This document shows, piece by piece, positions 53,599 through 62,632 of a stretch of 64,000 nt of DNA. How positions within the stretch are numbered: position 1 is the stretch's first letter; each line of letters starts with the position of its first letter. Under the pieces are notes generated by a model. That model was not told where the DNA came from. It was given only the letters and a program-made list of their open reading frames with translations, and ran no database searches. Source of the stretch: Pseudohoeflea sp964511625 (GTDB lineage Bacteria; Pseudomonadota; Alphaproteobacteria; Rhizobiales; Rhizobiaceae). The stretch spans positions 62,001 to 126,000 of the forward strand of contig CAZEJG010000009.1 in the NCBI GenBank assembly GCA_964511625.1, given 5' to 3'. The position numbers and the translations under genes were made by a program.

Positions 53599-55269
53599 TT
53601 GGGCGAACGCGCACTCAAGACCGCAGCCTGGATCATCTCGCTGACCTGCCTCGCCCCGATCATCGCGGTGGCGATCGCGGCCGCGTCGGGAACATGGTCC
53701 ACCTGGAACGGCCTGATGGACACGGTGATGCCACGCTACACCATCACGACCATCGAACTGGTGCTGCTGGTGGGCATCGGCACCGGGCTCGTGGGTACCG
53801 GCAGCGCCTGGCTGGTCACCGCGTGCCAGTTTCCCTTTCGCCGCACCTTCGAGGTGGCGCTTGCGCTGCCGCTCGCCTTCCCCGCCTTCGTGCTGGCCTA
53901 TGCCTATACCGACCTTCTCGACCATCCCGGACCGGTGCAGACCTGGCTCAGGGCGGTGACCGGCTGGGGACCGCGCGACTATTGGTTCCCGGAAATCCGC
54001 TCGCTCGGCGGCGCCGCGGCGATGCTGACCTTCGTTCTCTACCCTTACGTCTACCTGCTCGCCCGCGCGGCCTTCCTGAAACAGTCGCCGACCGCCTATT
54101 TTGCCGCCCGGACACTCGGCCACGGCCCGTGGAGCGCGTTCTTCAAGGTGAGCCTGCCGATGGCGCGACCGGCGATCGCCGGCGGGGTGATCCTGGCGCT
54201 GATGGAAACGATCGCCGATTTCGGCACCGTCGCCCATTTCGGCATTCAGACTTTCGCCACAGGAATCTACAGCGCCTGGTTCTCGATGGGCGACCGGCTC
54301 GCCGCCTCGCAGCTGGCGCTCTGCCTCCTCGTTGTTGCGCTGGTCTTCGCGCTTCTCGAACGGGCCCAGCGCGGGCTCGCCAAGCGCTATCCGGCAGGGT
54401 CGCGCTTCGAGGCCACGGTGCGCCATCAATTGACGGGATGGCGCGGCGCAGGTGCCGTCGCGGCCTGCCTTCTGCCGGTACTGGTCGGCTTCGTCATACC
54501 GCTGGTCGTCCTGTTCAACATGGCAGTGAATTCGGGCCACACGCCGTTTTCGAGCCGCTATATGGGCTACATCCAGAATTCGCTGATCCTGGCGTCCGTC
54601 ACGGCCTTTGTCACCGTGGCCGCGGCCATCGTCATCGGCTTCTGCGCCCGCATCGCCCCGAGCCCCGCGGCCCGCTTCTCCGCGACGACGGCAGGGATCG
54701 GCTATGCGGTGCCGGGCGGGGTCATCGCGGTGGGGCTGCTCGTCCCCTTCGCCGGTCTCGACAACATGATCGACAGTTTCGCCCGCGAACACTTCGGTGT
54801 CTCCACGGGCCTGTTCTTCACAGGCACGATCGGGGTGCTGGTGCTCGCCTACATGGTCCGCTTCATCGCCGCAGCACTCGGGGCTTTCGATACCGGCATC
54901 TCGGTGATCAAACCGAACATCGACGCCGCCGCACGCACGCTTGGACGCTCGGCGGGAAAGATGCTCTGGCAGATCCACATCCCGCTCCTGACGCCCAGCC
55001 TGCTGACAGCGCTGCTGATCGTCTTCGTCGACGTGATGAAGGAGCTTCCGGCCACGCTGATCATGCGGCCCTTCAACTTCGATACACTCGCCGTGCAGGC
55101 CTACCGGCTCGCCTCGGACGAGCGGCTCAACCAGGCGGCCATTCCGTCGCTGATGATCTTCGCCTTCGGTCTGCTGCCGGTGATCGTGCTGTGCTACTCG
55201 ATCGGTCGCACCGGCCGTCCGCGCGCCGGCGAACTGCCCTCCGAAGACCTGGGCCTGCCGGCCACTTGA
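53599..55269 (+). CDS. Ferric-iron ABC transporter permease (FbpB/SfuB type)
   Basis: A 556-residue inner-membrane protein with about twelve hydrophobic segments in two homologous halves, each with the binding-protein-dependent permease (EAA) loop: AARTLGHGPWSAFFKVSLPMARPAI (about residue 167) and AARTLGRSAGKMLWQIHIPLL (about 437), each shown here only in part when over twenty residues. This double-permease form is typical of Fbp/Sfu/Afu iron importers. The start is uncertain: a TTG at 53599 with no strong ribosome site. The binding-protein gene converges on it, and no ATPase gene is present in the window. Confidence 0.88.
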   Translation: MGERALKTAAWIISLTCLAPIIAVAIAAASGTWSTWNGLMDTVMPRYTITTIELVLLVGIGTGLVGTGSAWLVTACQFPFRRTFEVALALPLAFPAFVLAYAYTDLLDHPGPVQTWLRAVTGWGPRDYWFPEIRSLGGAAAMLTFVLYPYVYLLARAAFLKQSPTAYFAARTLGHGPWSAFFKVSLPMARPAIAGGVILALMETIADFGTVAHFGIQTFATGIYSAWFSMGDRLAASQLALCLLVVALVFALLERAQRGLAKRYPAGSRFEATVRHQLTGWRGAGAVAACLLPVLVGFVIPLVVLFNMAVNSGHTPFSSRYMGYIQNSLILASVTAFVTVAAAIVIGFCARIAPSPAARFSATTAGIGYAVPGGVIAVGLLVPFAGLDNMIDSFAREHFGVSTGLFFTGTIGVLVLAYMVRFIAAALGAFDTGISVIKPNIDAAARTLGRSAGKMLWQIHIPLLTPSLLTALLIVFVDVMKELPATLIMRPFNFDTLAVQAYRLASDERLNQAAIPSLMIFAFGLLPVIVLCYSIGRTGRPRAGELPSEDLGLPAT

Positions 55270-55293
55270 TCAAAGAATCCGCTTCCTGAACGC

Positions 55294-55329
55294 GGAAGGG
55301 CCGGCGATCTTCCCATCGCCGGCCCTTCC
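55294..55329. terminator. Long perfect hairpin between permease and binding-protein genes
   Basis: A 15-bp perfect stem (GGAAGGGCCGGCGAT with its complement) around a 6-base loop, 24 bases after the permease stop and 52 before the end of the convergent gene. It lacks a T-run, so it may block transcription from both sides or stabilise 3' ends. Confidence 0.6.
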
Positions 55330-55380
55330 CGAGAGTGCGCCGGCCCGCGTGGCCTGCGCCCGTACGCACTGCCTTGCGGC

Positions 55381-56412
55381 TTACTTGAAGCCGACCTCGT
55401 TGAAGATTTCCTGCGCCCGCGTCTGGTTTTCGCCGAGTGCGGAGAGGTTGAGCGTGTCGTGCTTGAAATCGCCCAGGCTTTCGACCGCCGACGACGCCTC
55501 CACGCCTTCCACCGCCGGATACTCGTTGTTGCCGTTGGCGAAGAAGGACTGAGCTTCGTTCGACGTCAGGTATTCCATGAATTTCAGCGCATTGTCCGGA
55601 TTGGGTGCATTGACGGTCATGCCGACCCCGGAAATGTTGACATGGGTGCCGTTGCCGTCCTGATCGGGGAAAACGACACCGATCTTGTCGATGCCTTCCG
55701 AAAGCCCCTCGACGTTTCCGGCAATGCCGCGCGCGAAGTAGTAGGTGTTGGCGACCGCGATCTTGCACTCGCCGGAGACGAGGCCCTTGAGCTGGTCGGT
55801 ATCCCCGCCCTGCGGCTCGCGCGCGAGATTGTCCTTCACGCCCTGCGCCCAGGCCTTCGCCGCCTCATCGCCATTATGGGCGATATAGGCGCCGAGCAGT
55901 GACAGGTTGTAGATGTTGGAGCTCGAGCGGATGCAGATCATGCCCTTGTAGGCGGGGTCGGCGAGGTCGGCATATGTCTTGGGAGGATTGTCGACCGTTT
56001 CCTTGTCGTAGAAGATCACGCGGGCGCGGGTGGACATGCCGAACCAGTGACCGTCCGGATGGCGCAGATGCTCGGGGATGCGTTCGTCGAGCACTTCCGA
56101 ATCGACCTCGCGCAGCAGACCGGCATGGTCAGCGCGCCACAGGCGGCCGGCATCGGCGGTGACGAAGAGGTCCGCCGGGCTGTTCTGGCCTTCGGCCTTC
56201 ATCCGCTCGATCAGCTCGTCTTCCTTGCCCTCGATGAGGTTGACCGTGATGCCCGTTTCCTCCTCGAACTGCGAGTAGAGCTGCTCGTCGACATCGTAGT
56301 GGCGGCCGGAATAGATGTTGACCTCGCCGTCGGCATAGGCCGGCGCGGCGCCGTAGAGCGCGATCAGCGCGGTCGTGGAAAGCACGAGGCGGCGTAGGGT
56401 AGCGTGAGTCAT
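55381..56412 (-). CDS. Ferric-iron ABC transporter substrate-binding protein (FbpA/AfuA type)
   Basis: A 343-residue periplasmic protein with a signal peptide (about residues 1-27, ending PAYADG). The mature start EVNIYSGRHYDVDEQLYSQF, SPADLFVTADAGRLWRA, MICIRSSSNIYNLSLLGAYI and ANTYYFARGIAG are family marks; the paired Tyr in NTYYFAR are the iron-binding residues of this group. It converges with the matching permease gene instead of forming an operon with it. A palindrome 30 bases upstream of the start may be an iron-regulated operator. Confidence 0.92.
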   Translation of the reverse strand: MTHATLRRLVLSTTALIALYGAAPAYADGEVNIYSGRHYDVDEQLYSQFEEETGITVNLIEGKEDELIERMKAEGQNSPADLFVTADAGRLWRADHAGLLREVDSEVLDERIPEHLRHPDGHWFGMSTRARVIFYDKETVDNPPKTYADLADPAYKGMICIRSSSNIYNLSLLGAYIAHNGDEAAKAWAQGVKDNLAREPQGGDTDQLKGLVSGECKIAVANTYYFARGIAGNVEGLSEGIDKIGVVFPDQDGNGTHVNISGVGMTVNAPNPDNALKFMEYLTSNEAQSFFANGNNEYPAVEGVEASSAVESLGDFKHDTLNLSALGENQTRAQEIFNEVGFK

Positions 56413-56441
56413 GCGGCGAACTCCCTGGATTCTTGTTCTTT

Positions 56442-56466
56442 AAACATGACAATTTTTGTCCTGTTT
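56442..56466. promoter_or_regulatory. Imperfect palindrome upstream of the ferric-iron binding-protein gene
   Basis: AAACATGACAA and TTGTCCTGTTT are inverted repeats matching 10 of 11 bases, separated by TTT. It contains TGA-N9-TCC, one base off the TGA-N9-TCA pattern reported for rhizobial iron-responsive (RirA) sites. It lies within the promoter region, so an iron repressor site is likely but not proven. Confidence 0.6.
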
Positions 56467-56570
56467 ATGTCGCTGCGTCAAGCGCGAACTCCGGCGGCCT
56501 CCGCGCCCGGCCGGTGACGAAAGCGGCTTTTCACTGTGACAAACCGACGCTGCGACGGGTGTTTACGCCG

Positions 56571-57518
56571 TCAGTCCTCGCCCTCGGGATCGTCGTAGAT
56601 CTCGAAGACTTCGGAGGGATGGCAGAGTTCCGTTCCGGCCGTGCGGGCGGCAGCGGCACCGGCAGCGACACCGAAGCGGAAGGCTTCCTCGATCGACTTG
56701 CCGCACGTCAGGAACCAGACGAGCGCGCCGACGAAACTGTCGCCGGCGCCGACCGCGGACTTCACCACCACGTGGCGCGCCGGAACCCGTATCACCTGAT
56801 CGCGACTGATCAGAAGCGCGCCCTCACGGCCGAGCGTGACGGTGACGTGTTCGGCCATGCCGGCCTCGACGACCGTTCGCGCGGTCCGGATCACGCCGGC
56901 CTCGTCGAGCTTGTGGCCGGCCAGCGCTTCGAGTTCCCCGAGGCTGGGTTTGAACAGAAAGACAGGTGCTGCTTCCAGCGTCGCCTTGAGCGCGGGGCCG
57001 GAGGTATCGAGCACGAAGCGGGCGCCATTGCCGTGCGCGATCTCGGCCATCCGGGCATAGGTATCGTCAGGCGCGTTGCGCGGCAGGGAGCCGCTGGCGA
57101 TCACGTAATCGCCCTTGAAGGAACGCACCACGTCCATCGCCGCCTCCAGTTCCGCCGGCGAGGCTTCCGGACCCTCCGGCACGAAGCGGTATTCGAAGCC
57201 GCTCTCCGCCTCATAAACCATGAAGGCGATGCGCGTCTGTTCGGCGATGCGCACCGGGCGCAGTTGGAGCGGCAGTTCGGCGAGCATGCTCTCGAGCACC
57301 GAGCCCGTCTGACCGCCCGACAGCATCATCAGTTCCGGCCGGTCACCGTCGCCCGCATGACCGGAGAGCATCGCGATGACGCGCGCGACATTGACCCCGC
57401 CACCGCCGGGATGCCAGCGCTGGTTGCTCGTCCGGATCTTACGGGTGGGATGGATGTGTTGGGTGTCGCTGGAGATGTCGATGGTGGGATTGAGCGCGAT
57501 CGACAGGGTCTGGGACAT
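56571..57518 (-). CDS. PfkB-family sugar kinase (1-phosphofructokinase/tagatose-6-phosphate kinase type)
   Basis: A 315-residue ribokinase-fold kinase. It begins with TLSIALNPTIDISSDT, has the sugar-binding HPGGGGVNVARV (about residues 36-47), the ATP-side FLFKPSLGELEALAG and the C-terminal PfkB signature SAVGAGDSFVGALVWF with the catalytic Asp. The early NPTID and GGGGVNVAR pattern groups it with phosphofructokinase-2/FruK/LacC enzymes that phosphorylate sugar phosphates. Start at the ATG at 57518; AAGG is 8 bases upstream. It is monocistronic, with no PTS genes nearby, so the sugar is not known. Confidence 0.87.
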   Translation of the reverse strand: MSQTLSIALNPTIDISSDTQHIHPTRKIRTSNQRWHPGGGGVNVARVIAMLSGHAGDGDRPELMMLSGGQTGSVLESMLAELPLQLRPVRIAEQTRIAFMVYEAESGFEYRFVPEGPEASPAELEAAMDVVRSFKGDYVIASGSLPRNAPDDTYARMAEIAHGNGARFVLDTSGPALKATLEAAPVFLFKPSLGELEALAGHKLDEAGVIRTARTVVEAGMAEHVTVTLGREGALLISRDQVIRVPARHVVVKSAVGAGDSFVGALVWFLTCGKSIEEAFRFGVAAGAAAARTAGTELCHPSEVFEIYDDPEGED

Positions 57519-57741
57519 GAGCGAGCCTTCAGGAGCTGACGGTTTTGGCGGCATGACCGGCCGGAGCCGGACCTCGATGCATTCAAACCTAGGCGCACGT
57601 CGGGCCGCAAGCCTTGACCGGGGTCAATACGCCAGGACCGTGACGACCCTGTACGTGGCGCACCAAATCACCGGAAAATGATGCCGGGGCCTTTGACTTC
57701 CGCGCAACGGCGGGAGAGATGGGGAGAAGAAGGAGTATCTC

Positions 57742-58347
57742 ATGTTCGATCGCAGACAAGTTCTCGCCCTCGGCGGCGGTGTTGCCGCACTTATGCTGTC
57801 GCCTGCAGGCGCGCGCGCGCAGGATGTCACGGCGAAGGCCGTCTTCCGCGACGAGGATGCGCCGGTGCTCGGCAATCCCGACGGCGACGTGTCGATCGCG
57901 GAATATTTCGACTACCAGTGTTCCTGGTGCAAGAAGATCCATCCCGACGTCATGGACGTGGTCGAGGACGACGGCAAGGTCCGCCTTCTGATGAAGGACT
58001 GGCCGGTCTTCGGCGAGGTCTCCGTCTTCGCCGCACAGCTGGCGCTCGGCGCCGCCCGGATCGACAAGTATCGCACCGTGGTCGACACGCTCCTGGGGCT
58101 TCAGGGCCGCCTGACACCGGAGACCGCTTCGGCGGCGGTTGAAAAAGCAGGCATCCCGATGGAGAAGATCGCCCGTGCGGTGAACACCCACAATGACGCG
58201 ATATCGGGGCTTCTGACCCGCAACTGGGAACAGGCGACCGCCTTCGGTTTCCGCGGCACGCCGTCCTTCGCGATCGGCACGACCACCTATCCCGGCGTCC
58301 TCGACAAGGGGCGCCTGCGGGAAGCGATCGCACGCGCACGCGGCTAG
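57742..58347 (+). CDS. DsbA-family thioredoxin-fold protein, exported
   Basis: A 201-residue periplasmic protein. The N-terminus has twin Arg before a hydrophobic stretch (DRRQVLALGGGVAALMLS) and ends ARAQD, compatible with either Sec or Tat export. The redox site is Cys60-Ser-Trp-Cys63 in YFDYQCSWC, and the cis-Pro is in RGTPSFAIG. This fits the DsbA/DsbG/ScsC-like group (Com1-like) that makes or repairs disulfide bonds. GAAGGAG precedes the ATG. It is followed by mscS, which has its own promoter. Confidence 0.87.
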   Translation: MFDRRQVLALGGGVAALMLSPAGARAQDVTAKAVFRDEDAPVLGNPDGDVSIAEYFDYQCSWCKKIHPDVMDVVEDDGKVRLLMKDWPVFGEVSVFAAQLALGAARIDKYRTVVDTLLGLQGRLTPETASAAVEKAGIPMEKIARAVNTHNDAISGLLTRNWEQATAFGFRGTPSFAIGTTTYPGVLDKGRLREAIARARG

Positions 58348-58364
58348 AAAATTCACGTTCCACC

Positions 58365-58389
58365 GGAACCCCCACGGTGATGATGCGTT
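58365..58389 (+). promoter_or_regulatory. EcfG-type general-stress promoter candidate upstream of mscS
   Basis: GGAAC at 58365-58369 and CGTT at 58386-58389 are spaced by 16 bases, exactly the consensus of the alphaproteobacterial general-stress sigma factor EcfG (GGAAC-N16/17-CGTT). It lies 108 bases before the mscS start codon. Confidence 0.65.
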
Positions 58390-58496
58390 CGCACTTCTGA
58401 GCCCCGCGCCCGCGCCGGGCTGCGGGGAGGCTGTGCGGCGACGGCGCTTCGGAGAGGTTGCGGGTGCATGACCCAACCTCAAGGATTTCATCACTC

Positions 58497-59357
58497 ATGA
58501 ATTTAGACAGTTTCGACCCGCAGAACGTGGGGGCCGCCACCTCCAATTTCCTCGCCGTCATCGCCGGCATCGTCACCACCTACGCCTTCTCCGTCCTCGG
58601 CGCGATCATCATCCTGGTGATCGGCTTCTACGTCGCGAGCAAGGTCAAGTCGGCCGTCTTCCGGCTGGTCAACCGCCGCGGCGAGACCACCCTCGCCCAC
58701 TTCCTGGCCGGCGTGGCCCGCTACGCGGTCCTCGTGCTCGTCTTCGTGATGGTGCTGCAACAGTTCGGGGTGAAGACCGCCTCCGTGATCGCGGCTCTCG
58801 GTGCCGCCGGCCTCGCGATCGGCCTGGCGCTGCAGGGCACGCTGCAGAACATCGCCGCCGGCGTGATGCTCCTGTTCCTGCGCCCCTTCAAAATCGGCGA
58901 TTTCATCGATACCGGCTCGGCCATGGGCACGGTGCAGGAGATCGGTCTTTTCGCAACCGAGCTCAAGACGCTCGACGGGCTCTATCTGCTCGCGCCCAAC
59001 TCGACCGTCTGGGGCAGCGAGATCACCAACTACTCCTACCATAACAAACGCCGCTTCGACCTGACCGTCGGCATCGGCTACGACGACGACATCGATCTCG
59101 CGCTCAACACGCTGGAAGAACTCGTGCGCAGCGATTCCCGCGTCCTCGGCGACCCCGAACCCTTCCTCTATGTCAGCAATCTCGGCGACAGCGCCGTCGA
59201 GGTGGTGGCACGCGTCTGGATCGGTTCCTCGGACTGGTGGGTGACGAGCCGCGAACTGACCAAGAAGGCCAAGCTGGCCTTCGACGAGAAGGGCATTTCC
59301 ATCCCCTTCCCGCAGCGCGACGTGCACCACTACAACGTCGAGAAAGCGGCCTCCTGA
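58497..59357 (+). CDS. mscS: Small-conductance mechanosensitive channel (MscS family)
   Basis: A 286-residue channel that relieves turgor on osmotic downshock. It has three hydrophobic helices (about residues 18-45, 65-85 and 90-115). The third is the Gly/Ala-rich pore helix (ASVIAALGAAGLAIGLALQG) followed by LFLRPFKIGDFID and the beta domain (LLAPNSTVWGSEITNYS), then the alpha/beta vestibule with PFPQRDVHHYN at the end. The size is that of E. coli MscS. ATG at 58497 is preferred over a TTG at 58458. A stress-type promoter upstream suggests induction under osmotic or general stress. Confidence 0.94.
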   Translation: MNLDSFDPQNVGAATSNFLAVIAGIVTTYAFSVLGAIIILVIGFYVASKVKSAVFRLVNRRGETTLAHFLAGVARYAVLVLVFVMVLQQFGVKTASVIAALGAAGLAIGLALQGTLQNIAAGVMLLFLRPFKIGDFIDTGSAMGTVQEIGLFATELKTLDGLYLLAPNSTVWGSEITNYSYHNKRRFDLTVGIGYDDDIDLALNTLEELVRSDSRVLGDPEPFLYVSNLGDSAVEVVARVWIGSSDWWVTSRELTKKAKLAFDEKGISIPFPQRDVHHYNVEKAAS

Positions 59358-59517
59358 CCGGTTCCCGCCTCCGGGCCCGGCGCCCGGAGGCAACCGAACG
59401 GGCCGCCGCCGCATTTCCCACTGAAGCCGCCCTTTTTGTCCTTGGCTTTGCCGCAATGCGGTGGCATGACCGCGCGATCGGCGAGCCGGGGCGGCCGCCT
59501 TTGGGAGCGATTTTCGA

Positions 59518-60780
59518 ATGTTGCTGAAGCGATGGCGGGATGACGCGAATGCGGCCTCGCACACCCCGCCGCCGGGCACCGGTCCGGCGGTTTCGACGCG
59601 CGATACACGCCTCGACGTGCTGCGCGCGATCTGCCTGATGATGATCTTCATCAATCACGTGCCGGGCAACCCGATTGAATTCGTCACAACGAAGAACTTC
59701 GGCTTCTCCGACGCCGCGGAAGCCTTTGTTCTGATCTCCGGCATTGCCGCTGGCTTCGCCTATGGCCGCAAGTTTCTTGCCGGCGAGAGACTTATCACCA
59801 CGCTCAGGGCCTGGCGGCGGGCCTGCGTTCTCTATGTCGCCCAGATCATGACCTCGGTGACGACGCTTGCCATTTTCTCCTTCTTCGCGCTCGCCTGGTC
59901 GGATCCGCGCCTGTTCGACCGGATCAACATGGGGCGGGTGATGGAGGATCCGGCCCGCGCCGTCATCGGCCTCGTCACGCTCGGCCATCAGTTGGGCTAC
60001 AACAACATCCTGTCGATGTATGCGGGCATCCTCCTGATGCTGCCCGTCTTCCTGCTGATTGCCCGCTGGCGCGCGTGGGCGATGGTCCTGGTCTCGGTCG
60101 GGCTCTGGCTCGGGGTCGGGCTGGCGAGCTTCGGTCCACGCACCTATCCCGGCGAGGGCTTCTGGTTCTTCAACCCGCTGTCCTGGCAGGTGGTCTTCAT
60201 CCTCGGTATCGCCTGCAACCTGCATCTCGCCCGTGGCGGCACGATCCCCCGGTCCCGGGTGCTGATTGCCGCGGCCATCGCCTATCTGGTTCTCGCCTGT
60301 GTCTGGGTGTGGGTTCCGCTCTGGGGCTGGGAGCGCTCGCTGCATCTGCCGCGCATCCTGTCAGGCTTCGACAAGACCTTCCTGTCGCTACCGCGGCTCC
60401 TGCATGTGCTGGCGATCGCCTATCTGATTGCGGTCCTGCCGCGTGTCTCGGGCTTTTTCCGTCTCAGTCCCGACAACCCGCTGGCCGTCGTCGGCCGGCA
60501 CGGCCTGCCGATCTTCGTGCTCGGCACGCTGCTGGCGGTCACCGCTCAGGCCTTCCTCACCGTCACCTATGCCGGGACCGCGATGTCGATCGCCGTCGTC
60601 ATCGCCGGACTGATCCTGCATTTCGCCTATGCCTATTATCTGGAATGGCTGGGCCGGCTGAACCGCCAGGCGGCGGGACGCAAGAAGGCCGCCGCGCTCT
60701 CAGACCAGCCCGCCGCCCCGCGCGACGTGACCGCACCGGCTCCGAAAGCCGAAAAATCCGCCGGCAGCATCGTGTCCTGA
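59518..60780 (+). CDS. OpgC-family membrane acyltransferase-like protein
   Basis: A 420-residue inner-membrane protein with about ten hydrophobic helices. It starts with RLDVLRAICLMMIFINHVPG and NFGFSDAAEAFVLISGIAAGF, the OpgC-domain pattern, in which the His after the first helix and following acid residues are conserved. OpgC adds succinyl groups to periplasmic glucans, so a role in modifying cyclic or branched glucans is likely. The last 45 residues are Ala/Pro/Lys-rich and cytosolic. It lies 160 bases after mscS, also an osmoadaptation gene, and its end is next to the convergent AraC gene (2 bases). Confidence 0.87.
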   Translation: MLLKRWRDDANAASHTPPPGTGPAVSTRDTRLDVLRAICLMMIFINHVPGNPIEFVTTKNFGFSDAAEAFVLISGIAAGFAYGRKFLAGERLITTLRAWRRACVLYVAQIMTSVTTLAIFSFFALAWSDPRLFDRINMGRVMEDPARAVIGLVTLGHQLGYNNILSMYAGILLMLPVFLLIARWRAWAMVLVSVGLWLGVGLASFGPRTYPGEGFWFFNPLSWQVVFILGIACNLHLARGGTIPRSRVLIAAAIAYLVLACVWVWVPLWGWERSLHLPRILSGFDKTFLSLPRLLHVLAIAYLIAVLPRVSGFFRLSPDNPLAVVGRHGLPIFVLGTLLAVTAQAFLTVTYAGTAMSIAVVIAGLILHFAYAYYLEWLGRLNRQAAGRKKAAALSDQPAAPRDVTAPAPKAEKSAGSIVS

Positions 60781-60782
60781 GG

Positions 60783-61679
60783 TCAGGCCGAAGTCGCCAG
60801 TGCTTCGCGGGTCCGGTAGCTGCGCGGCGAGGCGCCGAACATGCGGGCGAATTCGCGGCTGAACTGGGTCGGGCTCTCATAGCCCACTGCAAGCGCCGCG
60901 GCGGAGACCGGCGTGCCCTCCGCCGTCATCAGCCGTTGCGCCTCGATCAACCGCAAGCGCTTCTGGTACTGGAGCGGCGTGGTGCCGCAGACTGCACGGA
61001 AATGCTGGTGGAAGGTCGATTCGCTCATGCCCACGCGCTTTGCAAGATCCGGCACGGTGAGCGGTTCGGCGAAATGGGCGCGGATGTGCATGGCCGCTTC
61101 GGAGATGCGGCCCGTATGGCTGCCGCTGTGCGCGATGCGCCGCAGGATGTCGCCATGATCGGCACTGAGCAGCCAGAAATGGATCTCGCGGATGATCCCG
61201 TCCTTCAGGAAAGGCGCCGCCGCCGGCTTGTCGAGCAGACCGAAGAGACGTTCCATTGCATCGACCAGCGCCTCCCCCGCCTCGCCCGCGGCAATCGCCG
61301 GCGAGGTCCGGTCGGCCTCGGCCACCGTCTCCATGCCGGCGGCGATTTCCCGCACCAGCGCAGTATCGAGGAGGAGCGCCAGCGCCAGATAGGGCTTTTC
61401 GGGAGAGGCCTCGCTGACCTGGGCGAAGGTCGGCAGATCCATGCCGACAACCACCGAGCGGCCAGCGGAAAAGGTGACGGTCTCCTCGTCGAGCCAGGCC
61501 TGCTTGCTGCCCTGCAAGACAAGACAGAGGAGTGGCCGGTAGACGACCGGAAACGGCTCGGACGGCGCCAGCTGGCGCGAGACGCTGAGCCCCTCGATCG
61601 GGGTCCGGTAAGGCGCTCCGATGACCGAATGCCGCTCGGCGTAAGCCCTTACATGCTCTTTCAAACGTTCGATCGTCAT
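60783..61679 (-). CDS. AraC-family transcriptional regulator
   Basis: A 298-residue regulator. The N-terminal part is the AraC_N-type cupin (about residues 20-170, with PLLCLVLQGSKQAWL), the C-terminal part a double helix-turn-helix (about 195-290, LTVPDLAKRVGMSESTFHQH, LRLIEAQRLMTAEGTPVSAA and VGYESPTQFSREFARMFGAS). It is divergent from the SDR gene with 164 bases between, which suggests that it controls that gene. Start at the ATG at 61679; the frame remains open to 61733. Confidence 0.9.
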   Translation of the reverse strand: MTIERLKEHVRAYAERHSVIGAPYRTPIEGLSVSRQLAPSEPFPVVYRPLLCLVLQGSKQAWLDEETVTFSAGRSVVVGMDLPTFAQVSEASPEKPYLALALLLDTALVREIAAGMETVAEADRTSPAIAAGEAGEALVDAMERLFGLLDKPAAAPFLKDGIIREIHFWLLSADHGDILRRIAHSGSHTGRISEAAMHIRAHFAEPLTVPDLAKRVGMSESTFHQHFRAVCGTTPLQYQKRLRLIEAQRLMTAEGTPVSAAALAVGYESPTQFSREFARMFGASPRSYRTREALATSA

Positions 61680-61843
61680 GCTCGCCTCCGCAGGAATGCA
61701 TGGTTTTCTACTCCGTCTGCCTGTCACTTTCAAAGGGAGTCGCAGTTAGCTTCGGAGATTCAGGCAAGTCTTCCGGAGAATGTGGCAGGCAATCGGCCTC
61801 ATCCACCCTTATCTCTGCCGTCATCAACGAAGGAGACCCTCCC

Positions 61844-62587
61844 ATGAAGATGACAGGCAACACCATTCTCATCACCGGCGGCAACGGCGGCATCGGTCGC
61901 GGCCTCGCCGAAGCGTTCTTCGCCAAAGGCAACGACGTCATCGTGACCGGCCGCGACAAGGCCCGGCTCGATGCAGTCGTCGCCGCCAATCCCGGCCTGC
62001 ACGCTATGGAACTCGATGTGGACGACCCCGAGGCGATCAACGCCTTCGCCGCGAAAGTGACGGCCGACTTCCCGGCGCTCAACGTCGTCATCAACAATGC
62101 CGGCATCATGCGTGCAGAGGACGTGACCGACGAGACCACGGCAACCGCAGAGGCGACCATCGCCGCCAATTTTCTCGGACCGATCAGGATGACCACCGCG
62201 CTGCTTCCGCATTTCCTGAAACAGCCCGAAGCGGCGGTGCTGACCGTCTCCTCAGGCCTCGCCTTCCTGCCGCGCTCGGCCTTCCCGACCTACTGCGCCA
62301 CCAAGGCGGCGATCCACTCCTGGTCGATCTCGCTGCGCCACCAGCTGGCCCACACCCCGGTGCAGGTGATCGAGCTCGCCCCGCCCTATGTGCAGACCAC
62401 ACTGACGGGGGAACACCAGGCCACCGACCCCAACGCCATGCCGCTCGCGGATTACATCTCCGAGACCATGGCACTGCTGGAGAGCCAGCCGGACGCGCCG
62501 GAAATCCTCGTCGAGCGGGTCAAGTTCCTGCGCAACGCCGAACGCGAAGGTCGCTTCGACGAAAGCTTCGCGCAGCTGAACGGCTGA
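61844..62587 (+). CDS. SDR-family oxidoreductase (DltE-like)
   Basis: A 247-residue short-chain dehydrogenase with the cofactor loop TGGNGGIGRGL (about residues 11-21), VTGRDKARLD, NNAGIMR, a catalytic Ser in SSGLAFLP and FPTYCATKAAIH (YxxxK). Resembles the DltE/YvaG group. GAAGGAG lies 8 bases before the ATG. Divergent from the AraC gene, its probable regulator. Confidence 0.9.
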   Translation: MKMTGNTILITGGNGGIGRGLAEAFFAKGNDVIVTGRDKARLDAVVAANPGLHAMELDVDDPEAINAFAAKVTADFPALNVVINNAGIMRAEDVTDETTATAEATIAANFLGPIRMTTALLPHFLKQPEAAVLTVSSGLAFLPRSAFPTYCATKAAIHSWSISLRHQLAHTPVQVIELAPPYVQTTLTGEHQATDPNAMPLADYISETMALLESQPDAPEILVERVKFLRNAEREGRFDESFAQLNG

Positions 62588-62590
62588 TCC

Positions 62591-62625
62591 GAAGGGGATG
62601 GCGGTTTCCGGGCCGCCATCCCTTC
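62591..62625. terminator. Hairpin between the SDR gene and the DUF423 gene
   Basis: GGGATGGCGG (62595-62604) pairs with CCGCCATCCC (62613-62622) over an 8-base loop, directly after the SDR stop and before the end of the convergent DUF423 gene. Confidence 0.65.
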
Positions 62626-62632
62626 AACTTCG

